Counted from the first letter of the stretch, positions 24,784 through 37,609 are shown. The stretch is DNA of 64,000 nt from Mya arenaria (GCF_026914265.1 NC_069130.1:3866001-3930000); one strand, 5' to 3'. Notes: a model not told the origin generated them from the letters alone. A program made the numbers and translations.

Positions 24784-27700
24784 GCAGTACGTCATTAAGA
24801 TCATTACAGACTGCCGTACGTAATTTAGGTCCTTACAGACTGCCGTACATCATTTAGGTCCTTACAGACTGCCGTACGTCAGTTAGGACTTTTCCGACTG
24901 CATAACGTCATTTAGGTCTTTACAGACTGCCGTTCGTCGTAAAGGTCGTTACAGAGTGTCATACGTCATTTAGGTGTTCACTGACTGTCGTACGTCATTA
25001 AGGTCTTCACTGACTGTCGTACGTCATTAAGGTCTTCACTGACTGTCATACGTCATTTAGGTCTTCACTGACTGTCATACGTCATTTAGGTTTTTACTGA
25101 CTACCGTACGTCATTTAGGTTTTCACTGACTGTCGTACGTCATTAAGGTCTTCACTGACTGTCGTTCGTCATTTAGGTCTTCACTGACTGTCATACGTCA
25201 TTTAGGTCTTTACTGACTGTTGTACGTCATTTAGGTCTTCATTGACTGTCATACGTCATTTAGCTCTTTACTGACTGCCGAACGCCATTTAGGTCTGCAT
25301 TGACTGCCGTACGTCATTTAGGTCTTCACTGACTGTTGTACGTCATTTAGGTCTTCATTGACTGTCATACGTCATTTAGCTCTTTACTGACTGCCGAACG
25401 CCATTTAGGTCTGTATTGACTGCCGTACGTCATTTATGTTTTTACTGACTGTCGTACGTCATTTAGGTCTTTACTGACTACCGTACGTCATTTAGGTCTT
25501 TACTGACTACCGAACGTCATTTAGGTCTTTACTGACTACCGTACGTCATTAAGGTCTTTACTGACTACCGTACGTCATTTAGGTCTTTACTGACTACCGT
25601 ACGTCATTTAGGTCTTTACTGACTACCGTACGTCATTAAGGTCTTTACTGACTACCGTACGTCATTAAGGTCTTTACTGACTACCGTACGTCATTTAGGT
25701 CTTTACTGACTACCGTACGTCATTTAGGTCTTTACTGACTACCGTACGTCATTTAGGTCTTTACTGACTACCGTACGTCATTTAGCTCTTTACTGACTAC
25801 CGTACGTCATTTAGGTCTTTACTGACTACCGTACGTCATTTAGGTCTTTACTGACTACCGTACGCCATTTAGGTCTTTACTGACTACCGTACGCCATTTA
25901 GGTCTTTACTGACTACCGTACGCCATTAAGGTCTTTACTGACTACCGTACGCCATTTAGGTCTTTACTGACTGCCGTACGTCATTTAGGTCTTTACTGAC
26001 TACCGTACGTCATTTAGGTCTTTACTGACTACCGTACGTCATTTAGGTCTTTACTGACTACCGTACGTCATTAAGGTCTTTACTGACTGCCGTACGCCAT
26101 TTAGGTCTTTACAGACTGCCGTACGTCATTTAGGTCTTTACTGACTACCGTACGTCATTTAGGTCTTTACTGACTACCGTACGTCATTTAGGTCTTTACT
26201 GACTGCCGCACGTCATTTAGGTCTTTACTGACTGTCATACATCATTTATGTCTTTACTGACTGCCGCACGTCATTGAGGTCTTTACTGACTGTAATACGT
26301 CATTTAGGTCTTTACTGACTGCCGAACGCCATTTAGGTCTTAACTGACTACCGTACGCCATTTAGGTCTTTACTGACTACCGGACGTCATTTAGGTCTTT
26401 ACTGACTGTCATACGTCCTTTAGGTCTTTACTGACTGTCATACGTCATTTAGGTCTTTACTGACTGCCGAACGCCATTTAGGTCTTTACCGACTGCCGTG
26501 CGTCCTTTAGGTCTTTACTGACTGTCATACGTCATTTAGGTCTTTACTGACTGTCATACGTCATTTAGGTCTTTACTGACTACCGTACGTCATTTAGGTC
26601 TTAACTGACTGCCGTACGTCCTTTAGGTCTTTACTGACTGTCATACGTCATTTAGGTCTTTACTGACTGCCGAACGCCATTTAGGTCTTTACTGACTGTC
26701 ATACGTCATTTAGGTCTTTACTGACTGCCAAACTCCATTTAGGTCTTTACTGACTGCCGTACGTCATTAAGGTCTTAACTGACTGCCGTACGTCATTTAG
26801 GTCTTTACTGACTGTCATACGTCATTTAGGTTTTTACTGACTACCGTACGTCATTTAGGTTTTTACTGACTGTCATACGTCATTTAGGTTTTTACTGACT
26901 ACCGTACGTCATTTAGGTCTTTACTGACTGTCGTACGTCATTTAGGTCCTTACTGACTGTCGTACGTCATTAAGGTCTTTACTGACTGTAATACGTCATT
27001 TAGGTCTTTACTGACTGTCGTACGTCATTAAGGTCTTTACTGACTGTAATACGTCATTTAGGTCTTTACTGACTGTCGTACGTCATTTAGGTCTTTATTG
27101 ACTACCGTACGTCATTTAGGTCTTTACTGACTGTCATACGTCATTAAGGTCTTTACTGACTGCCGAACGCCATTTAGGTCTTTACTGACTGCCGTACGTC
27201 ATTTAGGTCTTCACTGAATGTCGTACGTCCTTTAGGTCTTTACTGACTGCCGTACGTCCTTTAGGTCTTTACTGACTGTCAAACGTCATTTAGGTCTTTA
27301 CTGATTGCCGTACGTCCTTTAGGTCTTTACTGACTGTCATACGTCATTTATGTTTTTACAGACTACCGTACGTCATTTAGGTTTTTACTGACTGTCGTAC
27401 GTGATTTAGGTCTTTACTGACTGTCGTAAGTCATTTAGGTCTTTACTGACTGTCGTACGTCATTTAGGTCTTTACTGACTATCGTACGTCATTTAGGTCT
27501 TTACTGACTGTCATACGTCATTAAGGTTTTTACTGACTGTCGTACGTCATTTAGGTCTTTACTGACTACCGTACGTCATTTAGGTCTTTACTGACTGCCG
27601 AACGTCATTTATGTCTTTACTGACTATCGTACGTCATTTAGGTCTTTACTGACTGTCATACGTCATTTAGGTCTTTACTGACTGTCGTACGTCATTTAGG

Positions 27701-30700
27701 TCTTTACTGACTACCGTACGTCATTTAGGTCTTAACTGACTACCGTACGTCATTTAGGTCTTTACTGACTATCGTACGTCATTTAGGTCTTTACTGACTG
27801 TCATACGTCATTTAGGTCTTTACTGACTACCGTACGTCATTTAGGTCTTTACTGACTGTCATACGTCATTTAGGTCTTTACTGACTGCCGTACGTCATTT
27901 AGGTCTTTACTGACTACCGTACGTCATTTAGGTCTTTACTGACTGCCGTACGTCCTTTAGGTCTTTACTGACTGTCGTACGTCATTTAGATCTTTACTGA
28001 CTGTCATTTAGGTCTTTACTGACTGCCGTACGTCCTTTAGGTCTTTACTGACTGCCGTACGTCATTTAGGTCTTTATTGACTGCCGTACGTCCTTTATGT
28101 CTTTATTGACTACCGTACGTCATTAAGGTCTTTACTGACTGCCGTGCGTCCTTAAGGTCTTTACTGACTGTCATACGTCAATAAGGTCTTTACTGACTGC
28201 CGTACGTCATTTAGGTCTTTATTGACTGCCGTACGTCCTTTATGTCTTTACTGACTGTCATACGTCATTTAGGTTTTTACTGACTACCGTACGTCATTTA
28301 GGTCTTTACTGACTGTCATACGTCATTTATGTCTTTACTGACTGCCGTACGTCATTTAGGTCTTTATTGACTACCGTACGTCATTAAGGTCTTTACTGAC
28401 TGTCATACGTCAATAAGGTCTTTACTGACTGCCGAACGCCATTTAGGTCTTTACTGACTGTCATACGTCATTTAGGTCTTCACTGAATGTCGTACGTCCT
28501 TTAGGTCTTTACTGACTGTCATACGTCATTTAGGTTTTTACTGACTGTCGTACGTCATTCACGTCTTCACTGACTGTCATACCTCATTTAGGTTTTTACT
28601 GACTACCGTACGTCATTTAGGTTTTCACTGACTGTCGTACGTCATTTAGGTCTTTACTGACTACCGTACGTCATTTAGGTCTTAACTGACTGTAATACGT
28701 CATTTAGGTCTTTACTGACTGCCGAACGCCATTTAGGTCTTAACTGACTACCGGACGTCATTTAGGTCTTTACTGACTGCCGAACGCCATTTAGGTCTTT
28801 ACTGACTGCCGTACGTCATTAAGGTCTTTACTGACTGCCGTACGTCATTTAGGTCTTTACTGACTGTCATACGTCATTTAGGTCTTTACTGACTGCCGAA
28901 CGCCATTTAGGTCTTTACTGACTGTCATACGTCATTTAGGTCTTTACTGACTGCCGAACGCCATTTAGGTCTTTACTGACTGCCGTACGTCATTAAGGTC
29001 TTTACTGACTGCCGTACGTCATTTAGGTCTTTACTGACTGTCATACGTCATTTACGTTTTTACTGACTACCGTACGTCATTTAGGTTTTTACTGACTGTC
29101 ATACGTCATTTAGGTCTTTACTGACTGTCATACGTCATTAAGGTCTTTACTGACTGCCGAACGCCATTTAGGTCTTTACTGACTGCCGTACGTCATTTAG
29201 GTCTTTATTGACTGTCATACGTCATTTAGGTCTTTATTGACTACCGTACGTCATTTAGGTCTTTACTGACTGCCATACGTCATTAAGGTCTTTATTGACT
29301 ACCGTACGTCATTTAGGTCTTTACTGACTGTCATACGTCATTTAGGTCTTTATTGACTACCGTACGTCATTTAGGTCTTTACTGACTGCCATACGTCATT
29401 AAGGTCTTTACTGACTGCCGAACGCCATTTAGGTCTTTACTGACTGCCGTACGTCATTTAGGTCTTCACTGAATGTCGTACGTCCTTTAGGTCTTTACTG
29501 ACTGCCGTACGTCCTTTAGGTCTTTACTGACTGTCAAACGTCATTTAGGTCTTTACTGATTGCCGTACGTCCTTTAGGTCTTTACTGACTGTCATACGTC
29601 ATTTATGTTTTTACAGACTACCGTACGTCATTTAGGTTTTTACTGACTGTCGTACGTGATTTAGGTCTTTATTGACTGTCGTAAGTCATTTAGGTCTTTA
29701 CTGACTGTCGTACGTCATTTAGGTCTTTACTGACTATCGTACGTCATTTAGGTCTTTACTGACTGTCATACGTCATTAAGGTTTTTACTGACTGTCGTAC
29801 GTCATTTAGGTCTTTACTGACTACCGTACGTCATTTAGGTCTTTGCTGACTGCCGAACGTCATTTAGGTCTTTACTGACTATCGTACGTCATTTAGGTCT
29901 TTACTGACTGTCATACGTCATTTAGGTCTTTACTGACTGTCGTACGTCATTTAGGTCTTTACTGACTGTCATACGTCATTTAGGTCTTTACTGACTGCCG
30001 TACGTCATTAAGGTCTTTACTCACTGCCGTACGTCATTTAGGTCTTTGCTTACTGCCTATGTCAATAAGGTCTTTACTGACTGCCGTGCCTCATTAAGGT
30101 CTTTACTGACCGCCGTACGTCATTAAGGTCTTTACTCACTGCCGTACGTCATTAAGGTCTTTACTGACTGCCGTACGTCATTCAGGTCTTTACTGACTGC
30201 CGTACGTCATTTAGGTCATTACTGACTGCCTACGTTATTTAGGTCTTTACTGACTGTCATACGTCATTTAGGTCTTTACTGACTGTCATACGTCATTTAG
30301 GTCTTTACTGACTGCCGTACGTCATTAAGGTCTTTACTCACTGCCGTACGTCATTTAGGTCTTTGCTTACTGCCTATGTCAATAAGGTCTTTACTGACTG
30401 CCGTGCCTCATTAAGGTCTTTACTGACCGCCGTACGTCATTAAGGTCTTTACTGACTGCCGTACGTCATTTAGGTCTTTACTGACTGCCGTACGTCATTA
30501 AGGTCTTTACTCACTGCCGTACGTCATTAAGGTCTTTACTGACTGCCGTACGTCATTGAGGTCTTTACTCACTGCCGTACGTCATTTAGGTCTTTACTGA
30601 CTGCCGTACGTCATTTAGGTCTTTACTCACTGCCGTGCGTCCTTAAGGTCTTTACTGACTGCCGTACGTCATTTAGGTCTTTACTGACTGCCGTACGTCA

Positions 30701-31925
30701 GTTAGGTCTTTACTGACTGCCTTACGTCATTTAGGTCTTTACTGACTGCCGTACGTCATTTAGGTCTTTACTGACTGCCGTACGTCATTTAGGTCTTTAC
30801 TGACTACCGTACGTCATTTAGGTCTTTACTGACTGCCGTACGTCATTTAGGTCTTTACTGACTGCCGTACGTCAGTTAGGTCTTTACTGACTGCCGTACG
30901 TCAGTTAGGTCTTTACTGACTGCCTTACGTCATTTAGGTCTTTACTGACTGCCGTACGTCATTTAAGTCTTTACTGACTGCCGAAAGTCATTTAGGTCTT
31001 TACTGACTGCCGTACGTCATTTAGGTCTTTACAGACTGCCGTACGTCATTTAGGTCTTTACTGACTGCCGTACGTCATTTAGGTCTTTACTGACTGCCTA
31101 CGTTATTTAGGTCTTTACTGACTGCCGTGCGTCATTTAGGTCTTTACTGACTGCCGTACGTCATTGAGATCTTTACTGACTGCCGTGCGTCATTAAGGTC
31201 TTTACTCACTGCCGTACGTCATTTAGGTCTTTACTGACTGCCGTTCGTCATTAAGGTCTTTACTGACTGCCGTGCGTCATTTAGGTCTTTACTCACTGCC
31301 GTACGTCATTTAGGTCTTTACTGACTGTCGTACGTCAGTTAGGTCTTTAAAGACTGCCGTACGTCATTTAGGTCTTTACTCACTGCCGTACGTCAGTTAG
31401 GTCTTTAAAGACTGCCGTACGTCATTTAGGTCTTTACTCACTGCCGTACGTCAGTGAGGTCTTTAAAGACTGCCGTACGTCATTTAGGTCTTTACTGACT
31501 GTCGTATGTCATTCAGGTCTTTACTCACTGCCGTACGTCATTTAGGTCTTTACTGACTGTCGTATGTCATTCAGGTCTTTACTCACTGCCGTACGTCAGT
31601 TAGGTCTTTACTCACTGCCGTACGTCAGTTAGGTCTTTAAAGACTGCCCTACGCCATTAAGATCATTACAGACTGCCGTACGTAATTTAGGTCTTTTCTC
31701 ACTGCAGTACGTCATTTAAGTTTTTAATGACTGCAATACGTCGTTAAGCTCTTTACAGACTGCAGTACGTAATTTAAGTTTTTAATGACTGCAGTACGTC
31801 TTTAAGCTCTTTACAGACTGCAGTACGTCATTTAAGTTTTTAATGACTGCAGTACGTCTTTAAGCTCTTTACAGACTGCAGTACGTCATTTAAGTTTTTA
31901 ATGACTGCAGTTCGTCATTTAGGTT
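24784..31925. repeat. Large satellite array of a 29-bp unit, about 246 copies
   Basis: The unit is GTACGTCATTTAGGTCTTTA followed by CTGACTGCC (29 bp). Copies vary mainly in the eight bases between TGAC and GTCA (TGCCGTAC, TACCGTAC, TGTCATAC, TGTCGTAC, TGCCGAAC) and at CATT[T/A]AGG. Variants occur in blocks: TACCGTAC dominates at 25.45-26.17 kb and ACTCACTGCC at 30.0-31.6 kb. Nested duplications have offsets of 116 bp (4 units), 317 bp (11 units minus 2 bp) and 2,255 bp (78 units minus 7 bp). At the right edge (31,690-31,920) a 58-bp dimer with AGTTTTTAATGACTGCAGTA takes over. No genes lie inside. The array sits between the two divergent TNF-receptor-like genes. Confidence 0.97.
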
Positions 31926-32497
31926 TTCAGTAACTACTTAAGTAAGACGATTTTTTTTTCAAATATTATAAACGGTAGCATTCACTAACCCTGTTCAAAC
32001 TAAAAATAAGTATTGTTAAATGTCTTTTAGTGCTTTTGTTCATTGTTGCGGTCGAGTGTAGGCTAAAATTTGCCATTTTATTTTGTTCAGTCCGGTCGCA
32101 TTAAACAAAAATCTACAATCGTATTTGAGAATGGCATTGGCGAAGTATATTGGTACATATTGGCTAAATGTATGGCGCATATTTTCGTGACCAGGCGGCG
32201 CTGACAAAACGATTTCGGATCGATATTAATTGCAATCCTGGTTTGGGGTGCCAACAATATGCATTTATAAGGTAACACAGGACGTGTTAAGTAAGAGCAG
32301 GCGGTTCACCTTTTTCGAGTTAATGGAATGTTGCTAACAATTATTGATAAAATAAACTTATCAATTATCTCAGTATGTTCCCCAGTTGAACATTGTATTG
32401 TTATATGTAATCTTTATCATGACGTTAGTGTTTTCATGAGATTCTACAGCAAGGTGTTAACAGATTTAATACATTCTGAAATGTACAACCTCCTAGC
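31926..32497. other. Non-coding stretch after the satellite
   Basis: No recognisable gene or element; short frames only. Confidence 0.4.
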
Positions 32498-32800
32498 CAG
32501 GGGCGGATCCAGGATTCGACATAAGAGGGGGCGAAACTTAGGCTCGTACCCTTTAGACTTGCGCCCCTCCCGCTGAAACGCTATTAATATGGTTTAAAGT
32601 GTTGGCAGGTGAAGGGTTGGGGGTCCTCCCCTATGAACATTTTAACAATTTCTAGTCCGCAATGGTGCATTTTGGGCGTATTTTATTACTTTTATTCTCC
32701 TTTATTGAAATAGAAAATAAACTCGGACGATTAGAGGTAAGGGGGGGGGAGTGCGCCGCGTGCGACCCCCCCCCCAAACCGCTTATGCTAGCAGAAATTT
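32498..32800. repeat. GGCGGATCCAGG-type interspersed repeat
   Basis: Begins CAGGGGCGGATCCAGGATTC, a phrase I associate with abundant invertebrate interspersed repeats, and ends in a C-run near 32,765-32,780. Related start at 23,166 (GTGGCGGGTCTAGGA). No coding capacity; class not determined. Confidence 0.5.
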
Positions 32801-33540
32801 AATCGGTATTTATAAGATTCATTATGACATGTACAATGAACCAAAATGGCCAGGGAGTATCCACACTGCTTTCGAATTGAACAAAATTTAAGTTTATTCA
32901 GTAAACTCATATCATACATGCATAACAAAATTAGAATTGCAATGAATATTTTATACAGTTACACATAAAGAGGCTTTGACCATAATATAATAATTAACAT
33001 CATGGCATAAAATGCGGTCGTTCGTACAGGCGGTCATTCGAGAACCGGCAGTCCCTCGAGATCGGAGCTTGGTTCCGAACCTTATTCCTTCTATTCATAT
33101 AAAATATACTGACTGCGTCGAAACCTAAATAAGTCGAGTAGTCGAGTATATTGTATACATTAACTTTTTTAATGATACATTTCATAAATGTACACAACTT
33201 TGAAAACATAATATATTCTGGTTTTAACAGCAACCACACAGCAATTGTTGATGGTGTACTCATAAACATGTATTTAATTAGAACGTCAGCAATTGTAATA
33301 CAATGTTAAGCATGATATGTACACAAACATTGGGATTCCAAATTAAAAATTACATTTTGCGAGTTCTATTTAAAATCATGTTTAAATGACACGGTTTTAT
33401 TTATAGTACTTTATTAGTTCAGTCAGAGCGTAAAACCACAAGGGCAGGGTGCGTTCTATGCAAATATAACAGAAAAGAAATAAAACAAATAATTTTTTGT
33501 AAGTTATCATAAGTTACAGTTCTCCCATTATTATTATTAT
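32801..33540. other. Non-coding stretch
   Basis: AT-rich, no recognisable feature. The minus-strand frame at 33,000-33,269 has no family resemblance. Confidence 0.4.
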
Positions 33541-33680
33541 TATGAGCCAGTCACTTGTAACCACGGCCACCAGGTCCGGGGAAGGGGGGGGGGGGGGTAG
33601 CGGGGAAAATGGACCGTGTTTCTACCTTTCATGTGGCCCACAGTGCCGAGTGAATGCAGTGGGGGGTTTTTTACGCCGAA
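33541..33680. repeat. GC-rich interspersed repeat, second copy
   Basis: Shares GTAACCACGGCCACCAGGTC and CGGGGAA...GCGGGGAAAA with 21,180-21,230. It contains a run of about 16 G interrupted near 33,598. Unclassified. Confidence 0.5.
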
Positions 33681-35068
33681 AACTCAAAATCAGATATAAG
33701 ATCTTGACAGTACGGCTTGGTTTAAGATTTTCGGATTCCCAACTGCTAAATTAAATTCCTACGCCATCTACTTGCAGCCGGTATTTAAAGTGTACTGATT
33801 TCTGACATTGTAAACCGTCCATATACATAACAGATAGGTATATTAACTGCCGAATAGATAAGCGCACGTGACCAATCTAACATAAGTGACTCAACTCGTA
33901 TATCATAATTTTAAAAGGCTTATAACTATAAATCATTTTGGTGAATACTGTCTGTAGAAAAGGCTGTACTAATAACCGTTTCGGGTAGATCATTTTTCTA
34001 ATGGACTTTTACTTCTGTTTGCGTGGATTTACTCTTGGTGAATGCAGGAAATAGGTAAAGCATCTTTAACCCTTTGAGGAATAATTATATTATTCATGTA
34101 GTCAATATTTATAAGGCCGTAACTAATGAATATACAGAAGTGCGTTTTAATACTGCAGAAAGTATTTTTAATCATAATTTGGTTTATGATCTACTGATCT
34201 GTAGTTCTATCGTGTCTTAATAATGATAATTTTATGGCAGGCTGATTTTACTTGATTTACGCTTCAACTCTCCACTACTTAGGGTTTTCATGGGATCCCA
34301 TGACTCGTACTACTATGTTTATTCGCACCTTGGTGAAAAAAATAAACATTGACTTGAATTGATTTAAATATATTGACATTTGTAAGCGGTATGAGTTTTT
34401 TTAATTTTTTTTATTTCATGTAACATATTATTGAATGATGATTGTTAAAATAAATAGGTTGCTTTGGTCATAATTGTAATGTTGTCAGTGTTATGTATAT
34501 AACAGACCCAAAACGGGATGGTTTAATATAGCTTTATTACATTCATACTCATACGCACATGATCTTGAATCTAATCAATAACTGAACTATCAACATACAT
34601 GCAACTGTTAGCCAGAGGCGGGCTTATCATACACAGAGGCGGGTTTATCAATACTGGGCTCTCATTGGCCACTACAATAATTAAGGTACTATTTTGGTCT
34701 TTCAACTTGCGCTAACATTGTACCAAACATATTTTTTAATGCGTAGTATCTTTTAAAACAAGGTTGGTATGTTGAAATGGTCTGATTGTAGCATATTTTC
34801 TCAAAGTTTCAATCAATTGTCACGGAGGCTAGATAAGTCTAGTATGAGTCAACTTTACATCGTTTACCACTAATAATTTAAGACTACAACTGTATTCTGA
34901 ACGTTCGCTGATATATGTATTACAATTACACACGACATACCCTTTTTCAGGCCTGTTCTTCACTATGAAACAACTTCCTAAACAGAAAAAGTGTTTGCTA
35001 GGCTTTCCAGACTAGTGTACGTGTCTGCCTTAGTTGGACAATTATAAATTGACAGCTAAGCAACAGCA
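33681..35068. other. Upstream region of the plus-strand TNFR-like gene
   Basis: No gene. A short tandem phrase CAGAGGCGGG[C/T]TTATCA occurs twice at about 34,613 and 34,636. The promoter of the 419-aa receptor gene should lie in the last part, but I see no convincing TATA or initiator motif. Confidence 0.4.
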
Positions 35069-37539
35069 ATGAAATTTCAACGCAACACGGAAGCCATACT
35101 GCTTCCAGTATTACTGTTATATTACATAGCAGTGGCTTCTGGTTTCGAATGTCCACCGGAAGCCATACTGCTTTCAGTATTACTGTTATATTACATAGCA
35201 GTGGCTTCTGGTTTCGAATGTCCACCGGAAGCCATACTGCTTTCAGTATTACTGTTATATTACATAGCAGTGGCTTCTGGTTTCGAATGTCCACCGGAAG
35301 CCAAACAATTGTACTACAAGGTCGGTGAAAACAAAGAGTGCATGAAATGTTCACCTGGATATTATTGGCTCCACCACTGCATTTTTAACTTGACTAACGC
35401 AGTCTGCACGCCATGTCCGAAAGGCTCATATTCTCCATGCAACAATATTGCCCTTGCATGTGAACGCTGCGACACCCATTGTCCAGGGTTTAGCAATCAA
35501 GATGCGTATAAAGACAGGGAATATATCAGTGAAGCATGCACTGCCATCTCCAACATAAAATGTTCTTGTAGACAATCATATTACAAAGAACCCGGGGAAG
35601 ATGGGATGTGTACGGAAAAACAACCATGCCCTCCTGGGAGTGGAGTGCTTCGAAAAGGTACAGTGGAGTTTTGTGACAAAGTAATGATTAAGTACTGATT
35701 ATCATGTAAATCACACATAACACTTTGTATCTAACAAAATCAAAATATACTTTGGGCTGTGTAAATAAATTTGTACGTATGGGTCGTTTGGTTAGCTTCT
35801 AAATGTTAAGTTTGTTGGAGTGTATCTGGTTAATAATGAGATTAAACCATCGTTAAGTTTGTGAATCTGTCTAACAGCTCAATATGACAGTGTTTCAAAC
35901 CAAATATATCTAATTATTTTCGAAAATTAAGCGCCAGAACGTTTTGATCTACAAATATTGGAAAACAGGTATAAAGTTGGTTAAAAAGAAATAAGACTCA
36001 ACCATGTTCCTCTTTCAGCAACAGACAAGTCCCAGACTCAATGCCAGGTATGCTCGGTCGGCAAAACGTTCTCAAATATCACATCACTCAGTGAACCATG
36101 TCAGAACTGTACCGTCTGTGCCCCGGGAGAACACATGCTTCAGGACTGCACCTTGTCTAGAGACCGAGTTTGTGGCCAGGCATCAACAACAGGTATCTGA
36201 GAAAATTTAAGTGTTACGCTTATAGTTTCAGTGATCATTCTGCGATAGATTTTGAACTGTTTTGAGTAAAATGTGGAGGTCATAAGAAGTCAACACGTAC
36301 ACGCACATACTTTAATATAATTGTTTAGCCTTTCAGAGACTGAGACCGGTAGTCATTTAATTACACTCTTATCATGCGTCCTTGTCGCTGCAATACTTTT
36401 AAACATCCCGCATTGGGTGTAGCGAATGTGGCTAATATTCATCAAAAGTGATAAATGTCAACTTATCTCTTTCAGTTTCAGTTGATGCAAATTCGCCAAA
36501 AGGCGATTCTACAGTGACGATCGTGGCCATATCAGCAGCAGCTTCTGCTGTCGTTGTCATAGTAGCCATAATTGTTGTTATCTGTGTAGTAAGAAGAACA
36601 GAATGCGGACGTGACTTATGGAGAAGATGGTTCGGCAATAATCAGGCATTGCTTGGAAGCAGATACTCAAGCAATATATGTAAGTTTTATCGTTAAAATC
36701 GAAACTTTCTTTATCGAATACCCTTAAGTAATGACTTAATTACGTTCTCAACTAGTCTAAACTGATGAGCCTTACATGATTCAGTTTGTTTACTGGTTTT
36801 AGTCTGTTACCGTCATATCATGTCATATAAAATACAGTAGTGATATATAGATAATCAGATATGTTATGTTTAAGAGCACGAATGTACTAACACGTAATTA
36901 CTTAAAAAAAATGGTGTAGTCAACTGGTGTTTGCATATTGAGTGTAGAAAGACTGTTAACTGGCACAATTTGGATAAAATATTTAGAAATAAAAAATTAA
37001 TCGAAATATTAAAGATCTAAACAAGGTTTGTTCCCTTTCCATATACAATATACTCAGAATTCAAATAGTCTAGTCAGTTGAATAAGCATTTTATAATTTT
37101 CTCGAAAATCGAGGGCCAGGCGAATGCTCATATCTAATATCGTAATTATATTGTCAGTGCATGTACACGTATCTTTTTTATAGGAGCAACTTTTTTAACG
37201 GGACAGTTCTTATATTTTCTATGAACATATAAATTATATTTTATAGGTAGATGGCCATCCAGGCGACCGACCGACAAGGAGTTAGGAATAATTGCCGATT
37301 GTTTTACTGGAGACTATCAGATACTTGCTACACAACTGAATGTATTGCAGCCACGTGTTTATCAGATACAACGTGATAATAGCCAAGACATCCATTCGCA
37401 AGTGCTTGGCGTTCTTTCGGCCTGGGCGAAAGCCGCGGAATCTGCTACTTTGGCAGATTTAGAGACTACAATGCGGAACGTGCAATCTCTGAATTTCGAT
37501 TGGGTAAATGCCAATGAAAAGTTGAACGTCGAGCAGTAA
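35069..37539 (+). CDS. Death-domain TNF receptor superfamily-like protein, 419 aa, four exons
   Basis: Exons: 35,069-35,657, 36,019-36,192, 36,476-36,679 and 37,247-37,539. Junctions are GT-AG, all three introns are phase 1, and the joined frame is 420 codons. The N-terminus is a signal-peptide segment present three times in tandem (see 35,089-35,295). TNFR cysteine-rich repeats follow (CMKCSPGYYWLHHC, CTPCPKGSYSPCN, CERCDTHCPG) and continue in exon 2 (CQVCSVGKTF, CQNCTVCAPGEHMLQDC). Exon 3 has a transmembrane helix (about 268-293) with RRTECGR after it. Exon 4 is a death domain (about 328-409: ILATQLNVLQPRVYQIQRD, VLSAWAKAAESATLADL). It is a predicted type I receptor coupling to death adaptors; ligand unknown. 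Exon plan and phases equal those of the gene at 12.4-15.6 kb, so the two are paralogues. Confidence 0.88.
35089..35295 (+). repeat. In-frame triplication of a 69-bp signal-peptide segment
   Basis: Three head-to-tail copies start at 35,089, 35,158 and 35,227, each exactly 69 bp (23 codons), beginning GGAAGCCATACTGCTT and ending TTTCGAATGTCCACC. A fourth start (GGAAGCCA) at 35,296 runs into the first CRD. The second and third copies are almost identical; the first differs (LLPVLL instead of LLSVLL). Each copy encodes a hydrophobic core (VLLLYYIAVASGF) and a Cys. Near-identity points to recent duplication. Confidence 0.95.
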
Positions 37540-37609
37540 GATGTTTTAAATGCTCAGCTATAAACCAGCACTTGCCCTATGAAAAAAATGTCGCAAAAAG
37601 AGACACATT

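Noticed and set aside
24784..31925. CRISPR-like appearance of about 29-bp repeats
   Set aside because: The units are directly contiguous with no unique spacers, there are no cas genes, and the surrounding genes are spliced animal genes. It is a satellite.
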